In this document: positions 26,775-39,164 of the stretch, piece by piece
Position numbering within the stretch: the stretch's first letter is position 1
Layout: each line of letters begins with the position of its first letter
NCBI RefSeq assembly: GCF_016545825.1
Contig: NC_052616.1
Location: 3,534,001-3,598,000, forward strand
Length of the DNA stretch: 64,000 nt
Source: Eucalyptus grandis
Lineage: Eukaryota > Streptophyta > Magnoliopsida > Myrtales > Myrtaceae
Reading direction: 5' to 3'
The notes under the pieces: generated by a model
Seen by the model: the letters and a program-made list of their open reading frames with translations, nothing else
Told to the model about the DNA's origin: nothing
Databases searched by the model: none
Made by a program: the position numbers and the translations under genes

Positions 26775-27420
26775 TGTTGACACCTAAATTTTGGCGATCT
26801 ATTTAGTCATTTATTAAAAAATTAGGGGTTAATTTTTATCCCTGAAAAAAAAAAAATTAATTGCATAGCATTTAGTTGTAGGTGCATTTATTTTTTATTT
26901 ATTTGCATTTTACTGGACCGGTGGTGGATGTGTTGAATTAGTGGTTTTGGGTTTTAAATTAACAGGCTGGACTAAGCCCATGAAGAAAATTAACCCAAGC
27001 CTGTCGTGTTTAATTAATTATCTTGTGAAAATTTAAGATTTGATGCGATATTATGATGAGTTTTGGAAATTAAAAAATCGCGCTGTAATCTTAAAGTTGG
27101 AAATATTAAGGAGGATAAGGAATATTCTAAAATATTTTGTTGTGGATAGAGATTTCGAAAGATTTTAAAGTTGGTTAATGGAGCTTTATCTTGAGTGAAT
27201 TATCTAGAAAATCTTCACAAAAAAATTTCGGATTAGCTTCAATTGCTGAGTGAATATATGAAATCTTCATTGATTTGTTCTTACTCTATAAAAGGAGAGG
27301 CTTTTCTAGGGTTTTGGAGGGGGGAGGCTTCTTTGAAAAAAAATTCAGAAAAAAGTGGAGAGAAGTTTTGTTTCTGCAGTAAAAAAGAGAGAAAGAGTAC
27401 GAAGGAAGAGGGAGAGTGAC

Positions 27421-27456
<36 letters not shown>

Positions 27457-29924
27457 GAGAAAAGTAAAGAGGTGATTTAACCCCTACGGTTCATCATCTT
27501 CCCCAAATCACTGCCCCTCCTCTGCAACTTCCATCCGCGAGGCTTCCGCCACCGTGTGTTCGCCACAGCCGCTTCGGCGGTCTCCCCACGAAGCTCGCCG
27601 CGACGACGCCGCGCCGCCGAGGTCCCTGACGCTTGAGTCCTCCTCCGCCCGAGCCCACCGTGCCGCGCCGAGCCTTGCCCCTGCTCCGCTCCCTGATGAA
27701 CCGCCTCACCGCTCACGCCGACGCCGCCTGGAGCTCGAAGCCAGTCCCGTCCGACGCTTGGATCTTCCTCCACACGAGCCCTGACGACCCCCGCCGTTCG
27801 CCTCTGCCGTCTCCCCTGCAGCGCCTCCACCCGCGACGCGTCTGTTCCGACGCCGCGCCCACACCACGACAACGCTGCTGCAACCACCGACCGCTGCACC
27901 CGCACCGCCATCTCGCCTGTCGCCGGAGCTCTCCATCGCCCACGAGCTCGCTGCTCCGCCAGCAAGTCCCGAACAGAACGCTAGCCCCTTGCGGAGACGC
28001 TGTCCGACTTGTCCGCCGCGCCTCCTCCTCAGCCGCGACGCAGCCCCTATCGGATTGACGCCTGCACGCCGGTGCTCTGTCCCTGCCACCGCCTCGCCCC
28101 ACCGGACGCCGAGTCGACGCCCTTGCAGCGCCCCCGTTCGCGAAGCTACCACCGATTCACCTCCTCGCCGATCGCTTGCTGCTATTTTCCTCTCGTCGGA
28201 GCTCTGACGATCATCCCCTCACGCCGGCGACTCCTCACCGGACCGGCCACCACGTGCTGCCTTGCTCAGAAGAAAAGGAAAAACAACAGAAAAAGCAAAA
28301 TCAATTAGGTTGTTTTTATCTTTTCATTTATTTTACTTTATTTTGTTTATATTCTTTAGTTATTTACTTAATTGGATCCCAATGTTCACTTTATGAATCT
28401 TGTAGGCATTATCCGCAAGAGTTATCCCTAAACTTATTGTAATTATTAATTTGACCTGTAAGATGTCGGGTTATTTTTTTAATTACATTAATTTTTGGGG
28501 TTTGTTGATAGTTTTTAAGTACTAAATCAATATAATTATTAATTTGATCCGTAAGAATTCGGATCAGATTTTTAGTTATTTTGAACTCTTTGTCGTGATA
28601 ATTAGGGTTAGGATAATCGTTAATTTGACATGTGAGACAACATGTTATTTTTTCGATTATTTTGATCCTTTATTTGATTGCATATCTTGATTTTTTAGAT
28701 TTAATGTTTAGTTGATAATTGCTTGTTTTTTTGAAAACCACTAAAAAATCTAAAAAATATTTGAATTAGGATTCAATTTGTTTTTTTTTTTTTGAAATAT
28801 TCCTTATTATCTTGTATATCTAGAATATGGATTTTATTCCGAATTTAGGAAAAAATGTAAGAAAAACAACAAAAAATGCATTCATTTAGGTTGTTAGTTT
28901 TATTTGAATTGCATATGAAATTTTAATTTCGAAATTAATATAAAAACTAAAAAATCATCATCCATATATCATGTTGAATTAAGGCATTCTTTGCACGTCA
29001 TTGCATGTTAGGATTGCATGTTTATCAATTATAGGTAGATAATCTCTCCTAGATAAATTGCATGTTTTGTTAAGAAAATAAAATGTCCATGTCATATGGA
29101 ATTAAGTCCATGAAATGCACGTCATTTTAGTGATTATTGTTAGGTTCATTTCTAATTAGAAATTGCCCGTCATTAGATTAGGCCATTTAATAAATGTCGC
29201 ATGACATATAACTCGCATACTAAATTATATGCTGCATGTCATTTTAGTTTAAATAATTTTGTATGTCATTGCATCGCATTGCATGTCATTAAATTAGGTC
29301 ATTTAGATTGCATTTAATTATTGCATTTCTTCATGTCATATAGTTTAGGTCATGCTGCCATGTCATATTAGATTATTAGCATGCATCGCATAATTTTCAT
29401 TAAATAAAGTGAAAAAAAAATTGAAATTGCGTGTTAATTAGAAATCATATCTAGGGTCATTGATGTTCGATTTAACAATGCTGAGATGCTTTTGTTGCTT
29501 CTAGGTATGTTTTGCAATATTAAATTGCTTTCTTGAGTGTTAAATTGGTGGTATGCGCACATGTATAATCACCTCATATGTTAGGAAGTTAGATTAAAAT
29601 CAATTCAATTGCCAAACATTTTTTTAAAATGAAATAAAAAGGTACCGAAAGGGCACTAGGATAGTCTAGTGTAACCAAGTCCCCGAACTCATAAATCTCG
29701 GTTCGTAGGAGTAAAGTAAATCTCCCGTTACTTTACTTGGATTTCTAATCGACCCACCAAAAATAGATTAGTGGCGACTCCTAAATAAAATCAATTTGCA
29801 TGTTAAGAATTCAAACCTAAGTCGCGAATTGGTATGGGCTTGGGAGAGCCCGAGTTAAGTTTAGGCTTAACAATCCATTAGCCAAAACCTAGGTGGTCTA
29901 AACCGCGAAAATTAGGTCGTGACA
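26775..29924 (+). mobile_element. solo LTR, 3,150 bp, probably Gypsy (Tat/Ogre-type)
   Basis: Starts TGTTGACACC and ends GGTCGTGACA, with the perfect 5-bp target duplication atgga at 26770-26774 and 29925-29929. There is no gag, pol or second LTR, so it is a solo LTR left by recombination between LTRs. A TATAAAA at 27297-27303 suits the LTR promoter in plus orientation, followed by a (GA)n tract at 27423-27453. A very GC-rich CT-biased block (27480-28260) gives spurious open frames on both strands. The right third carries diverged repeats of gcatgtcatt and a phrase with gtggcgactcc near the end, typical of Tat-type LTRs. The family is inferred from memory of such ends. Confidence 0.9.
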
Positions 29925-29929
29925 ATGGA

Positions 29930-31815
29930 CCACATTATACATTAAACCAAGGCTCATATATTATTTATATCATTTGTATCATTATCTCTTTCATGAAAAT
30001 CCATGATCCACTTGCCTAAAGTCCTGGGACAGGCTGCGATTCAGCTTGCTCCGACAGAACTCAAGTTGAACGGAGAGCCACCTGATTAAGGAGATCGATC
30101 CAAACATACTTCCAGAGAAGACGACAGCATAGACAACTAGTGAAGGGCGAAAATGATCGTGGGAGAATATGTGTCCTTAAAATGCAAAAGTTCCATGGTG
30201 GTCTTCGCTCGAAAAGCCAGGGATTTTCCTGTCGCTGGTCACTACAAAGCATACTTCCCACCACATATACAAATGAGGATCTGAGTTTTTTCCACCACAA
30301 TCATTTACGTAAATAGGTAGACCTAACGAACATGACATGTTTGGTTGTAGTAATAATATAAGACGGTAACATTAATTTTTTTATTTTATTTTATGATATT
30401 ACGGGTGATTGTGAAAAACTGATAAACTGACTTTTATAGAATTAAATAGTAAATTCTACGGAAACCATAGGATAAAAGCACACCTGAAATTTGTGAGGCA
30501 TGGCGGTGCTGTAACTGTTGCGGACTAAGCCTTGATTGTTGGGGAAATTTGTTCTTTGACGAAGATATGAGCAGTAGTTTATAATTCTTTGATACTATGA
30601 TGTATGATGACGATTACTGTCTCTAAGGTATTATTTTGTCCCAATTATTATTGCTTCTAAAATCAATACCTCCATGACATATACCAAAGTTACAGAGAAA
30701 CGAGTTTAGCAATTATTCAATTTCCCTCTTGAAATTTCACCTTGAGAGTCACGAAGAAGAGAAAGTTGTTGTTATGAACAATGTGTGATTTAGTCATTTT
30801 CATAGACAACTGAATAACATATTTCTTGGAAATAGGCACCTTAAAGGAACCATCACTTCTTTTTATGTCAACAATTACTTCTTTTTGTATCCAAGGATTA
30901 CTTTTTTCATGATAACAAACTATTACAACAACCCCCACTCAATTTGTATTCTATACTAATTTACATAAATTCATACATACAAAAAGGTATCTATTGCAAT
31001 TTGAACCTTCCATTAGTGTAAACAATTATATTAATGAAATTAATGATAGATAAACCTTTGAACCACAATTTCATGGGCTAAAGTTGATCAATGGATAGGC
31101 GGGCGGCCCATTTGGCTCATCCAAGCCCCTTAGGCTCAAGAAGTAAATGGACTAACTTGAGTAATGCTCTTACTAGACCTCACAATTTTGGCCTGTGTTG
31201 GCCCGAAAATTACTATATAAACTAGGAAGATGTCTTTGCATTGCATAGGTTTAAGACTATATATGTTAGATTATTCTAAATGCTGGTGTAGATGTGAATA
31301 TTGGCAAAAGAAATATAATAATATGCATAAAATTACAAGACAATCAATATGGCACCTGTGACATTCTTTGACTCGCCTATAAGCTCGAAATTTATATCTT
31401 TTGTGCATTTAAGTATTCAAAATTCTTAACTCAGAAAATAATTTATTCTTTCAAATCCCACACTGGGATTTTTGACTTTCGATAATTTTAACACTACCAA
31501 TCTCAATAGAAATGCGAACACTTCTTCAAAATAATCCATAATCGACATACAAACTAGGCAATGTCTTTCCTCCATTCTTGATTAAATAAAACTTCCTCTA
31601 TGTATACTTGACTGAAATGGGCTACAAGCATAAACATCACTCACATTTATTTTACGAGGCTTGTGTGTGCGCCATGCCCATAACCTTTAACTAGATGCAG
31701 CAAATTATGTCATGGATCCACATATTAACTCATATTAATTGGTCTGGGTTGTGTATGGATTTCCTAAGATTTAAGACATAGGTCAATAGGGTAGAGTCCA
31801 ACTGGAGATGTTTTT
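29930..31815. other. AT-rich intergenic DNA
   Basis: No supportable gene. A short minus-strand frame at 30061-30300 has no domain. Confidence 0.5.
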
Positions 31816-31816
31816 A

Positions 31817-31957
31817 GGCTCCGTTTGGTTCGGCTTTGGGAATGGGCTTTGGGACTCAAAAGTCCATTGGCCAAATGCAAACGCGTTTGGTTCGATTTTT
31901 TGGGCGATTTTGGCAAGATGCAATTGCATCTCTAGGTCCTGAAACAAACAGAGGCCA
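31817..31957. repeat. MITE-like inverted-repeat element
   Basis: Left end ggctccgtttggttcgg and right end cctgaaacaaacagaggcc are imperfect inverted repeats about 140 bp apart. A target duplication could not be identified. The following 31960-32090 holds repeated gaacagtg/ctacagtg words, possibly part of the same repeat. Confidence 0.5.
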
Positions 31958-32219
31958 CCGAAAATCTCGATAGAGAATTATTCGCACGGTATGAACAGTG
32001 ACAGTGAACAGTGATTTCTCTAGTCTACTGCTACAGTAAAAGTGAACAGTACTTGCTACAGTGAAATTGTACGGACATTGGTCTTGTTCAGCGGTCTTAT
32101 TTGTCACGAGCATTGTAGTCATAGTCCGAGTCATCTGAGTTGTGCACTGTTGCTAGAAGATGTTCATCATATTTTTGTTCAAGTGCTTCAAGGTCTTCTA
32201 GTGAGAGGATCTGGTTCGG

Positions 32220-33345
32220 CTAATATAATGTGGATGCGGATGCTTCCTCTTGTGCCCAGTCTATATTGTCGGCGTCTGTAGCGTTGGTAGGAATACTTGG
32301 CTGAGGCCAATTGGATGGTTGTGTATAGAATGATGTGTCCATGCCTTGAGATAGGGACAAAGGTCCTTGGTTATAGGAGTCATGGGAAAGAGGACCTCCC
32401 CATTTAGCATAGGGGTCTTGAGAGGACTGTATAATGTCATTTGTGTCTGCCATTTCATGCTCCTGTGATGATGCAGCTTGTCTGAATTCCTCAAGTGCTT
32501 CCTTGGCTTTTGGTGCTAGGCTATAATGATCCCATATAGTGGGTACATTATAATTCCATACATCTTCAGGAATAGTTTTATTTTCTTGGCATAAGATTCT
32601 CTGGAGTTCTCGGTATTGGTGTTCACAGCAACCAACAGGTCCTGGATAGGACTTGTGAACTCGAGCTTCTGCACTGAATGGAACAGGTTTATAGGATAAT
32701 GTACCTATACTCAGGGGGGCATTGAGGATGTTGCCATTGTTTGTAAAAAAAGCCCATGGTCGTCGGAAGAACAAAATAGTATGGACCTCAGGGTCTAGTT
32801 GTGTGGTTCTCAGTTCTTTATGCAAAAGCCATTTCCAGTGAGTTGAAGGATAAACCAATTAAGGAAATCTAAGAGGTTTCTGTCACTCTCATTCTCAATT
32901 TTTCCTTTGCCGAGTCCAAATATCCTAGTGAGGTTGGCAATGAACCTTTTAGTTGGAATTTCAATAGCTATTAAGTACTTATTGGTTAAGTACCATCATA
33001 ATCATCAAAGTTGATCAGGGAAATCATTTTCCTTCCAGATAAGGGAATGTATGAACGGATAGTCTGCATTTTATCCAAAATGATAAAGAATCGAGCCTCC
33101 ATTAAGTTTGAACAGATCTGTGTGGCATTGCCACATGAGTTTATCCAGATTTTCAGTGAGACTATCATTCTGGATTTGTTCAATAATCTCTGGGGGTACC
33201 GCCAACTTGGCCAGTCTTTGATATTCTCAATCTTATACTTTTCATTGTGATTGAGCATATGAAAAGCATGCCTCATGATGTACATGTTGATTTCTATTGG
33301 TGCTTTTGGTCTCGACAAGAAGTCAGCAAGCACATTCTTTTTCCC
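32220..33345 (-). pseudogene. viral RNase H end and C-terminal polyprotein region
   Basis: Begins, right after the inserted LTR, with TGKKNVLADFLSRP, the conserved end of the caulimovirid RNase H. The next 120 codons are open, then come a stop near 32990 and a frame change before a 212-codon frame (32858-32220) rich in Q, S and P. This last frame has no domain I recognise; it may be the polyprotein C-terminus or a separate small ORF as described for some florendoviruses. Confidence 0.7.
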
Positions 33346-33352
33346 GGTAATA

Positions 33353-36351
33353 TGTGGCACCCGAGAATTTCGCAAACCGTGATGTGCGACGGCAGTGACT
33401 GATCAATAAAAGTATCGCCGAATGGCATCATTAGTATTTAGCATGAGCATTGTTTGATTCCATCGACGGACCAATATCTCATTTTTATTAAGGGTCCGAT
33501 CATTGAATAGACTATCGACATATATTTCTTTTTATGACTCGACACAATTATACCACTTGAGTGCACATGAGATAAGAAAAGAAATTGAAACACCGTGCAA
33601 TCTCGTTTTTCTTCTATACAAGGATTTGAGTCATGAATAAGTACACTTGATAAATTATTGAACCACCAAGACCATGGGACCGAGGATGCTCCATATTTGT
33701 GCAAGTTTAAGGATCGGTTTTTATTTATTTATTTGGGCTTTGTTATTGAGGGACTGGACGTCCACTAACTTACTAACCCAATACAACCCGAAGAACCCTA
33801 ATAGTTGACATTTAAGTCAACTAGTTGGAAGAGATGTTGACTGAAGTTTGGCTGGATGATGCCACGTTGCTGGCGTATGGATAGCCAGCGAAATGCACCG
33901 GGAGGCATGTTGATGACACGTCCATTCCAGCTGTCCGTTCCCCTTGCAACCACCGAAACATGCATCTCTTTTGTTTAACTGGTTTTAGCAAAACCAGTGG
34001 TCTTGTGCTCGTGAAAGTGGGTAATCGAGAGAGTGAACGAGAAAGGTTGCGAGTGAGCAGCGAGAGAGTGAGTCGGCAAGGGAAGGAAGGAAATTAGCCC
34101 CTGCCGTGCGTGCACGTTGCCGCCACCATCGAGCCGCGCACTCCTCACCGTCTCACCACACGCCGTGGAATCGTAGGACATCGAGGCAAGTGAAAGTCCA
34201 TGAATCTATATAATGTGATGCTGTTATTGTCTAGTATGGTGCAATATACTTGGAAACAATTGAGTTCTGAAAGTAGAATGTTAAATTGTGGGTGATCGAA
34301 GTAGAGTGGGACCATGAGATTGAGGAATTACATTGGTTTTGTGTACATTTTGATCCTGTTGATTTATTGATGAAAGACCGACTTTTAGTAGACTTGTGGA
34401 AGTAAGATAGTTACGGTGGAAGTGGGATTTTATGGGATTCGCTTATCCAGTGCAATTTTATGTGTAACCCTGTAACTTTGTGGAATTTTATGAAGAGTTC
34501 TAATATGAATTTGATCCCGATTTCTTCACGGAAGTTGTGAGGAATTGCATGAGCTAGAGTATATATTTTTATCAGAACTTCTCGGAATCAATACAATGGC
34601 TTAAACCTCTTTTAATATGCAATGCTTTCTGTTGAATTTTATTCTGTGATAAAAGAATCCTGAATTGAGTTGTGTGAACTACTACTCATTATACATAATG
34701 AATCTGGCTTAGTGTCCTTAATGAAACATTTTCCTCTAGATCTCAATTATAACGTGTTAAAATTTCAGAATTTTTCATGGTCATTTGCTGGTTATTTCTG
34801 AAATCTCTACTGAAAGCGTGCATTCTGGCCTTTACACTGTTTTGCTATGAAACTGTTCATTTTGTTCTACGAGTCATTGTATCTTGAGTTGTTATTCACT
34901 TGATAGATGCATTGACATTCAGCATATCACCTGATAGTGGAGAATTTGATAAAGTCTTATAGATCCATGGAATCCTTGACGTCATTGCATCAAAATGTAT
35001 TTTTGTAATGAGATGTATATTATGATGTGGATGTTACCGTTGGAGGTGTGAGCCGACGATGCCCCGGGAGTGTCGGGATGCCCAAGGGTCGAGTGAGTCG
35101 ACGCCGTTGGATGCCCGAAGGTTTGTGCCGGAGGGTCCTTGGGAGTTTCGAGATGCCCAGTTGTAGGGATTGTACGTAAATCCGGAGGGAAGGGGCAACC
35201 ATTTTCATGGCGAGCCCTGGATATACCTCGTGATGCCAGGTGGGGTGCGAGATGCCCAGGGGTGTGACGGAATACGCTCTGGATGCCCGGAGGTTTGTGC
35301 CGGAGGGTCTCGCGATGCCAAGTTGGGTGCGAAAGCCCGGAGGGATGCAAACACTAGTCCCCGGGGAATGAAACCTTTCTTTAAATGCTAAAATCTGGTA
35401 CATTAAAGGAGTGAATGTGTGTGCATGTGGCATGATATGAGAATTTGTTTATGAAATTGAGTGGGCTTCATCTGGTATTGAAAATGCGTTTGTTATGGCA
35501 TTGAATTGTTTTTTATGAATGTGGTGCAAGTAACTAAACCCTTGATGGCATGTATATATATAAAAATGACATATGTGTTTTGCATGCATCTGGATGGTTA
35601 GAGTTTCTACATAATATAGTTTAATGGATCTTTTATTGTTGAGTGGTTGTACTCATCCCTCTTGGGGACTAACATTTCAGACTAAAAGAAAAATGCCGCT
35701 GCTGCTTGCGACTCCTGGTATGTTTTATGGACTCTTGATTGACCTACAGTGGGAGTGGTCAGAGCACCGTCATCATGGGGTGCACGGGTTGGTATTCGAG
35801 CGCGTAAGGATTTTGCTGACTTTTGAGGTAGGCCTCTGCCGGGCCTATTCACCAGAGTACATATTAGTTCTCGTCCGTATGGATGGCCGCCTTTGAGGGT
35901 GCTACCACCACCACCGGCTAACGGACCGACGGATATGACCTAGAGTCGAGGGTAGCAGGAGATGCATTTTTGGGACGCCGACACATGGGTGATGGATGGA
36001 TGCGGATGATATCCAAGGATAGAAGTTGGTTTTCTTTTGGGAAATCGCAAGGCACAAAAAGACCTCGGCATTTTGTTGTACCAACTATCATAGTCCATCC
36101 CTTATATAAATAAAAGTGTTCGGCCTAAATTATGAAAGTTTTAGTATGGTGTGCATCACTTTATATTTTGATGAAGGGTAGTTGAATTATGCTTCCGCCA
36201 TATTATTTGCGCAAGGACCGGTAAAGAAAACAAATGAAAACCCTGTGTATTATAAGTTATGTTAAAATTTCTTGGGTCTCGAGTAGAATGCTATAAGAGA
36301 AGGAAACTGTGGCGACCCTAATGGATCGGGGGCCATTTCGGGGGTGCCACA
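33353..36351 (+). mobile_element. solo LTR, 2,999 bp, inside the viral RNase H
   Basis: Starts TGTGGCACCC and ends GGGGTGCCACA, with the perfect 5-bp target duplication taata at 33348-33352 and 36352-36356. Removing it rejoins the viral RNase H reading frame. No gag or pol inside. Plus orientation is favoured by ctgtggcgacccta near the right end, a common feature of Gypsy LTR ends. Contains a GC-richer repeat zone (about 35040-35370) where a phrase starting ggatgcccg with gtttgtgccggagggtc occurs at 35109 and again 172 bases later. Different family from the 26.8-kb solo LTR. Confidence 0.92.
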
Positions 36352-36622
36352 TAATATGTTTGATTTCAAAAGAGTATTTTGAAAACCATTTAGCCCATAG
36401 AAGCAACTGAGAATTTGGAACCTGCTTCCGTTTAAACCTTGTTATCTGGGAAAAAGATGCCATGTCTAATTCTACTAGGAAGTGATGGCCAATGAGATGG
36501 AATTCAAACTTCTTTATTCCATTTTTCACCACCAAGATTTCTTTGAAAGTGGAATGATAATGTATTTTTCGCTTGGGAAAATTTACCACTTTTGTAGGTG
36601 GACAAATGTCTCTTTCCTTCAA
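36352..36622 (-). pseudogene. viral RNase H, first part
   Basis: Minus-strand frame with HYHSTFKEILVVKNGIKKF, the conserved caulimovirid RNase H segment around the catalytic glutamate, and YSFEIKHI just before the LTR junction. The domain resumes at 33347 after the insertion. Confidence 0.88.
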
Positions 36623-36859
36623 TTTCTTCGATCAGAATTGCAACCTAATATTCATCACTGGCGTCGGTCTGGTGAATTCTCTTCCTTGTTGATGGAATTT
36701 GTAATGGAGGAAGAGCTTGCATAATCTCCTTTAGTTCATCGACTACTTTAGTCTGAGATTTTCTCTAGGGTGGGGAATTCTTCTTCAGCATTGTTTGCGG
36801 TGGAATTAGCAGTTTTGCAATATTTGGAACAAAATATATGAGATAATTAATTATCCCAA

Positions 36860-37720
36860 GAAATTGATGAACTTGCTTTGTTGTAAAATTTTCTTCAGGA
36901 AATTTCAACAATTCCTAAGCAATATGTGGCCATGGATAGTATGTCCATTTGTTAAGGTGCATACCAAGAAATTCAATTTTTGTCTGAGCGATGTTCATCT
37001 TTCTTTGAGAAAGCATGATCCCATGCTTTTTCACAATCTCTACAAACTATTCAAGAAGTTGGCAATGTGACTGCTCATCGGGACTGTAGAGTAGGATATC
37101 GTCGATGTATACTGCTGCACTTGATAGGATTGGTTGGAAAATTCGACACATGGCCTTTTGAAAGAGAGATGGTGCAACCTTTAGGCCAAAATAAAGAACT
37201 TTCCATTGGAAATGCTGGTTTGGGATACGGAACCTTTGGGTCTGTCTTCAAGATGGCCAAAATCAAAGAACTTTCTTTAAAAAAGCAAAAGAGAGTTTTT
37301 GAAGGGTAAAGGGAATTTATCATCTTGGAGGAAAATATTAAGAGGTTGGTAATTAATTACCAATCTCATCTTTCCTCTGTTCTACTCTGCACGCTTGTTG
37401 ACATAGAAAGCTTCATGAGCCCATTGAGAATTAGAAGTCTCAATAAGGCCTTGCTGCAACAACTTTGAGCATTCCCTTTGGGCTAAGACCAAATGTTCTA
37501 GATTCATTCCCATATGGCTTGCCTTGGTTGGATTGATATCTTCATTCTTTTTAAAAGGAAGGCAAACGAAGAATTTTGGATTCTTTCATAAAGGATGGGA
37601 ACATTTCTGAGCAAATTCAAAATGAGATTCCAAACAGGATTCCAACAATTTTTGCATGATCGTATCTAACAGACTTATTTGAATGGAAAAATGTCTCTAA
37701 ATATTGACAAATTCAAAAAC
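36860..37720 (-). pseudogene. viral reverse transcriptase, broken
   Basis: The catalytic YIDDILLYS lies at about 37120-37085. Upstream pieces include QWAHEAFYVNKRAE and DDKFPLP; downstream is IEFLGMHL and the connection segment with TTKQVHQFLGIINYL. At least four in-frame stops and several frame changes separate these, so no active enzyme can be made. Confidence 0.88.
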
Positions 37721-37946
37721 TGATATTTAAACTTGAGACATTTTCAGGAATGATGCGAAGTTGAGAAATTTGAGTCATGATGTCCCAACCAATGATCAAA
37801 TCTTTGTTGGGAAGATTAGAGCCAAAGATTTTTGTGGTGATGGAACATTGTGGGAAAAACTGGACAGTTATCGGAGTGGTTATCACATTTGTAGAAAAAG
37901 TATCTCCCAAAGCAAAGTTGAAATACTAAACACAAGAAGTCCAGTA

Positions 37947-39040
37947 TTATTCAAGAAGAACTTTAGTGTCTAAGATTGAAGAAGTTGCTCCAGCGTCTAT
38001 GAGAGCAATGACAGTGATTGGCTTGGCAAACTTTGAAGTGAATATTTTTATAGGGAAATGAGGACAATAGGTTTGGCTTGAAAGTATGTCAGTGCTTTCT
38101 TTTAAAGGGGTAAGAGATATGTGAAAGATATCTTTAGGATTTGAATCCGAATCAGTTTCATTGGGAGTTTGGTAACAAGGGATGACACAAAGGGTTTCTT
38201 CACATGGTTCTTCATCTGCAAAAAATAGAGATTCAATATCATCATTTTCAAGAGAAATACCAGTCTCATTATCTATATGATGTATCAAATGGTTTTGACC
38301 TTTTTTTACTTGAGGACAATTTTTGGCAAAATGTGATTTTTTGTTGCAGATGAAACATCGATTTGACTTTTTGTGATCTGAGCGATCTTTCCTTTTGTGT
38401 AGGTATCGCAATTTCTTCTTTCTTCGGAAGTGCTTAGAGCCATGCCTAGATTTGTTTATCAAGAGCTTTTTGAAGTGTTTCTTTTTTCTAGAGGATTTTC
38501 CATAGGAACCATCACAATCTTTCTTGGAGCATTTGATCTTTAAGTTATGGTGGGAACATGCTCTATCAAGCTCTTGTTGTCATTGACATAAGTCTGAATC
38601 ATTTGACGCTTTATACACAATTCTTCCAAGCACAAATGGATTTCTTGTTGGAGTTCTCCCAATGAAACATCATGAATCCTCTTTTGTCTGGAGAGAAAGG
38701 TTCTTTTTACTGTTTGAGATAATTCTTTGGGAATTGAGGTGAGGAAGACATGCTTCAAATTTGCATCAGCTCCAATTTGATAAAAGAGTTTAAGCATTTC
38801 ATGATAATGCTTATCAAGATATTTTTTCTGAAGAGAACAACATTTTCTTTCAAAAAATTCTATTCTTTTGAGCTCTATGAGGTCAACGGGTTTTCCCACA
38901 AAGAAGTGATATAGAAGAGTAATGGCATGCTGAAAGTTTAGTGAGAGTAAAAAGTGAAGTTGGTCTTGTTTTCCTATAGATTGCCACCAAAGTTTAAGGC
39001 TGCTTGTAAATCTTGTGAAAAATATTGAAAAGAACATCAT
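37947..39040 (-). pseudogene. viral coat protein, zinc knuckle and protease region
   Basis: Two minus-strand frames. 39040-38540 holds the coat-protein core with the conserved FFERKCCSLQKKYLDKHYH and LKHVFLTSIPKEL. 38462-37947 holds basic sequence, the CCHC knuckle CFICNKKSHFAKNC and the aspartic protease active site ALIDAGATSSIL (DAG in place of the common DTG/DSG). A frame change and stop near 38465-38540 separate them. Confidence 0.85.
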
Positions 39041-39164
39041 ACTTGTTCTGGTTGGTAATGGTTTGGGTATTTAGCTAAGTATGAAATTCTTCAAGTCTTT
39101 CTGGCCATTTGTGATAAGGGATGTCATCAATAGTGAAAAACTGTTTTGATGAAGTGAACATATT

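Noticed and set aside
27477..28308. Several long overlapping open frames on both strands
   Set aside because: They lie in the GC-rich block of a solo LTR with defined ends; no domain, and frames on both strands are equally open, so composition explains them.
35040..35370. Repeat array suggestive of CRISPR or a satellite
   Set aside because: Only about two imperfect copies with a 172-base period inside a plant LTR; not CRISPR, and too short for a satellite.
36257..36351. Extension of the viral RNase H frame past YSFEIKHI
   Set aside because: Beyond 36351 (read on the minus strand) the frame enters the inserted LTR, so these codons are not viral.
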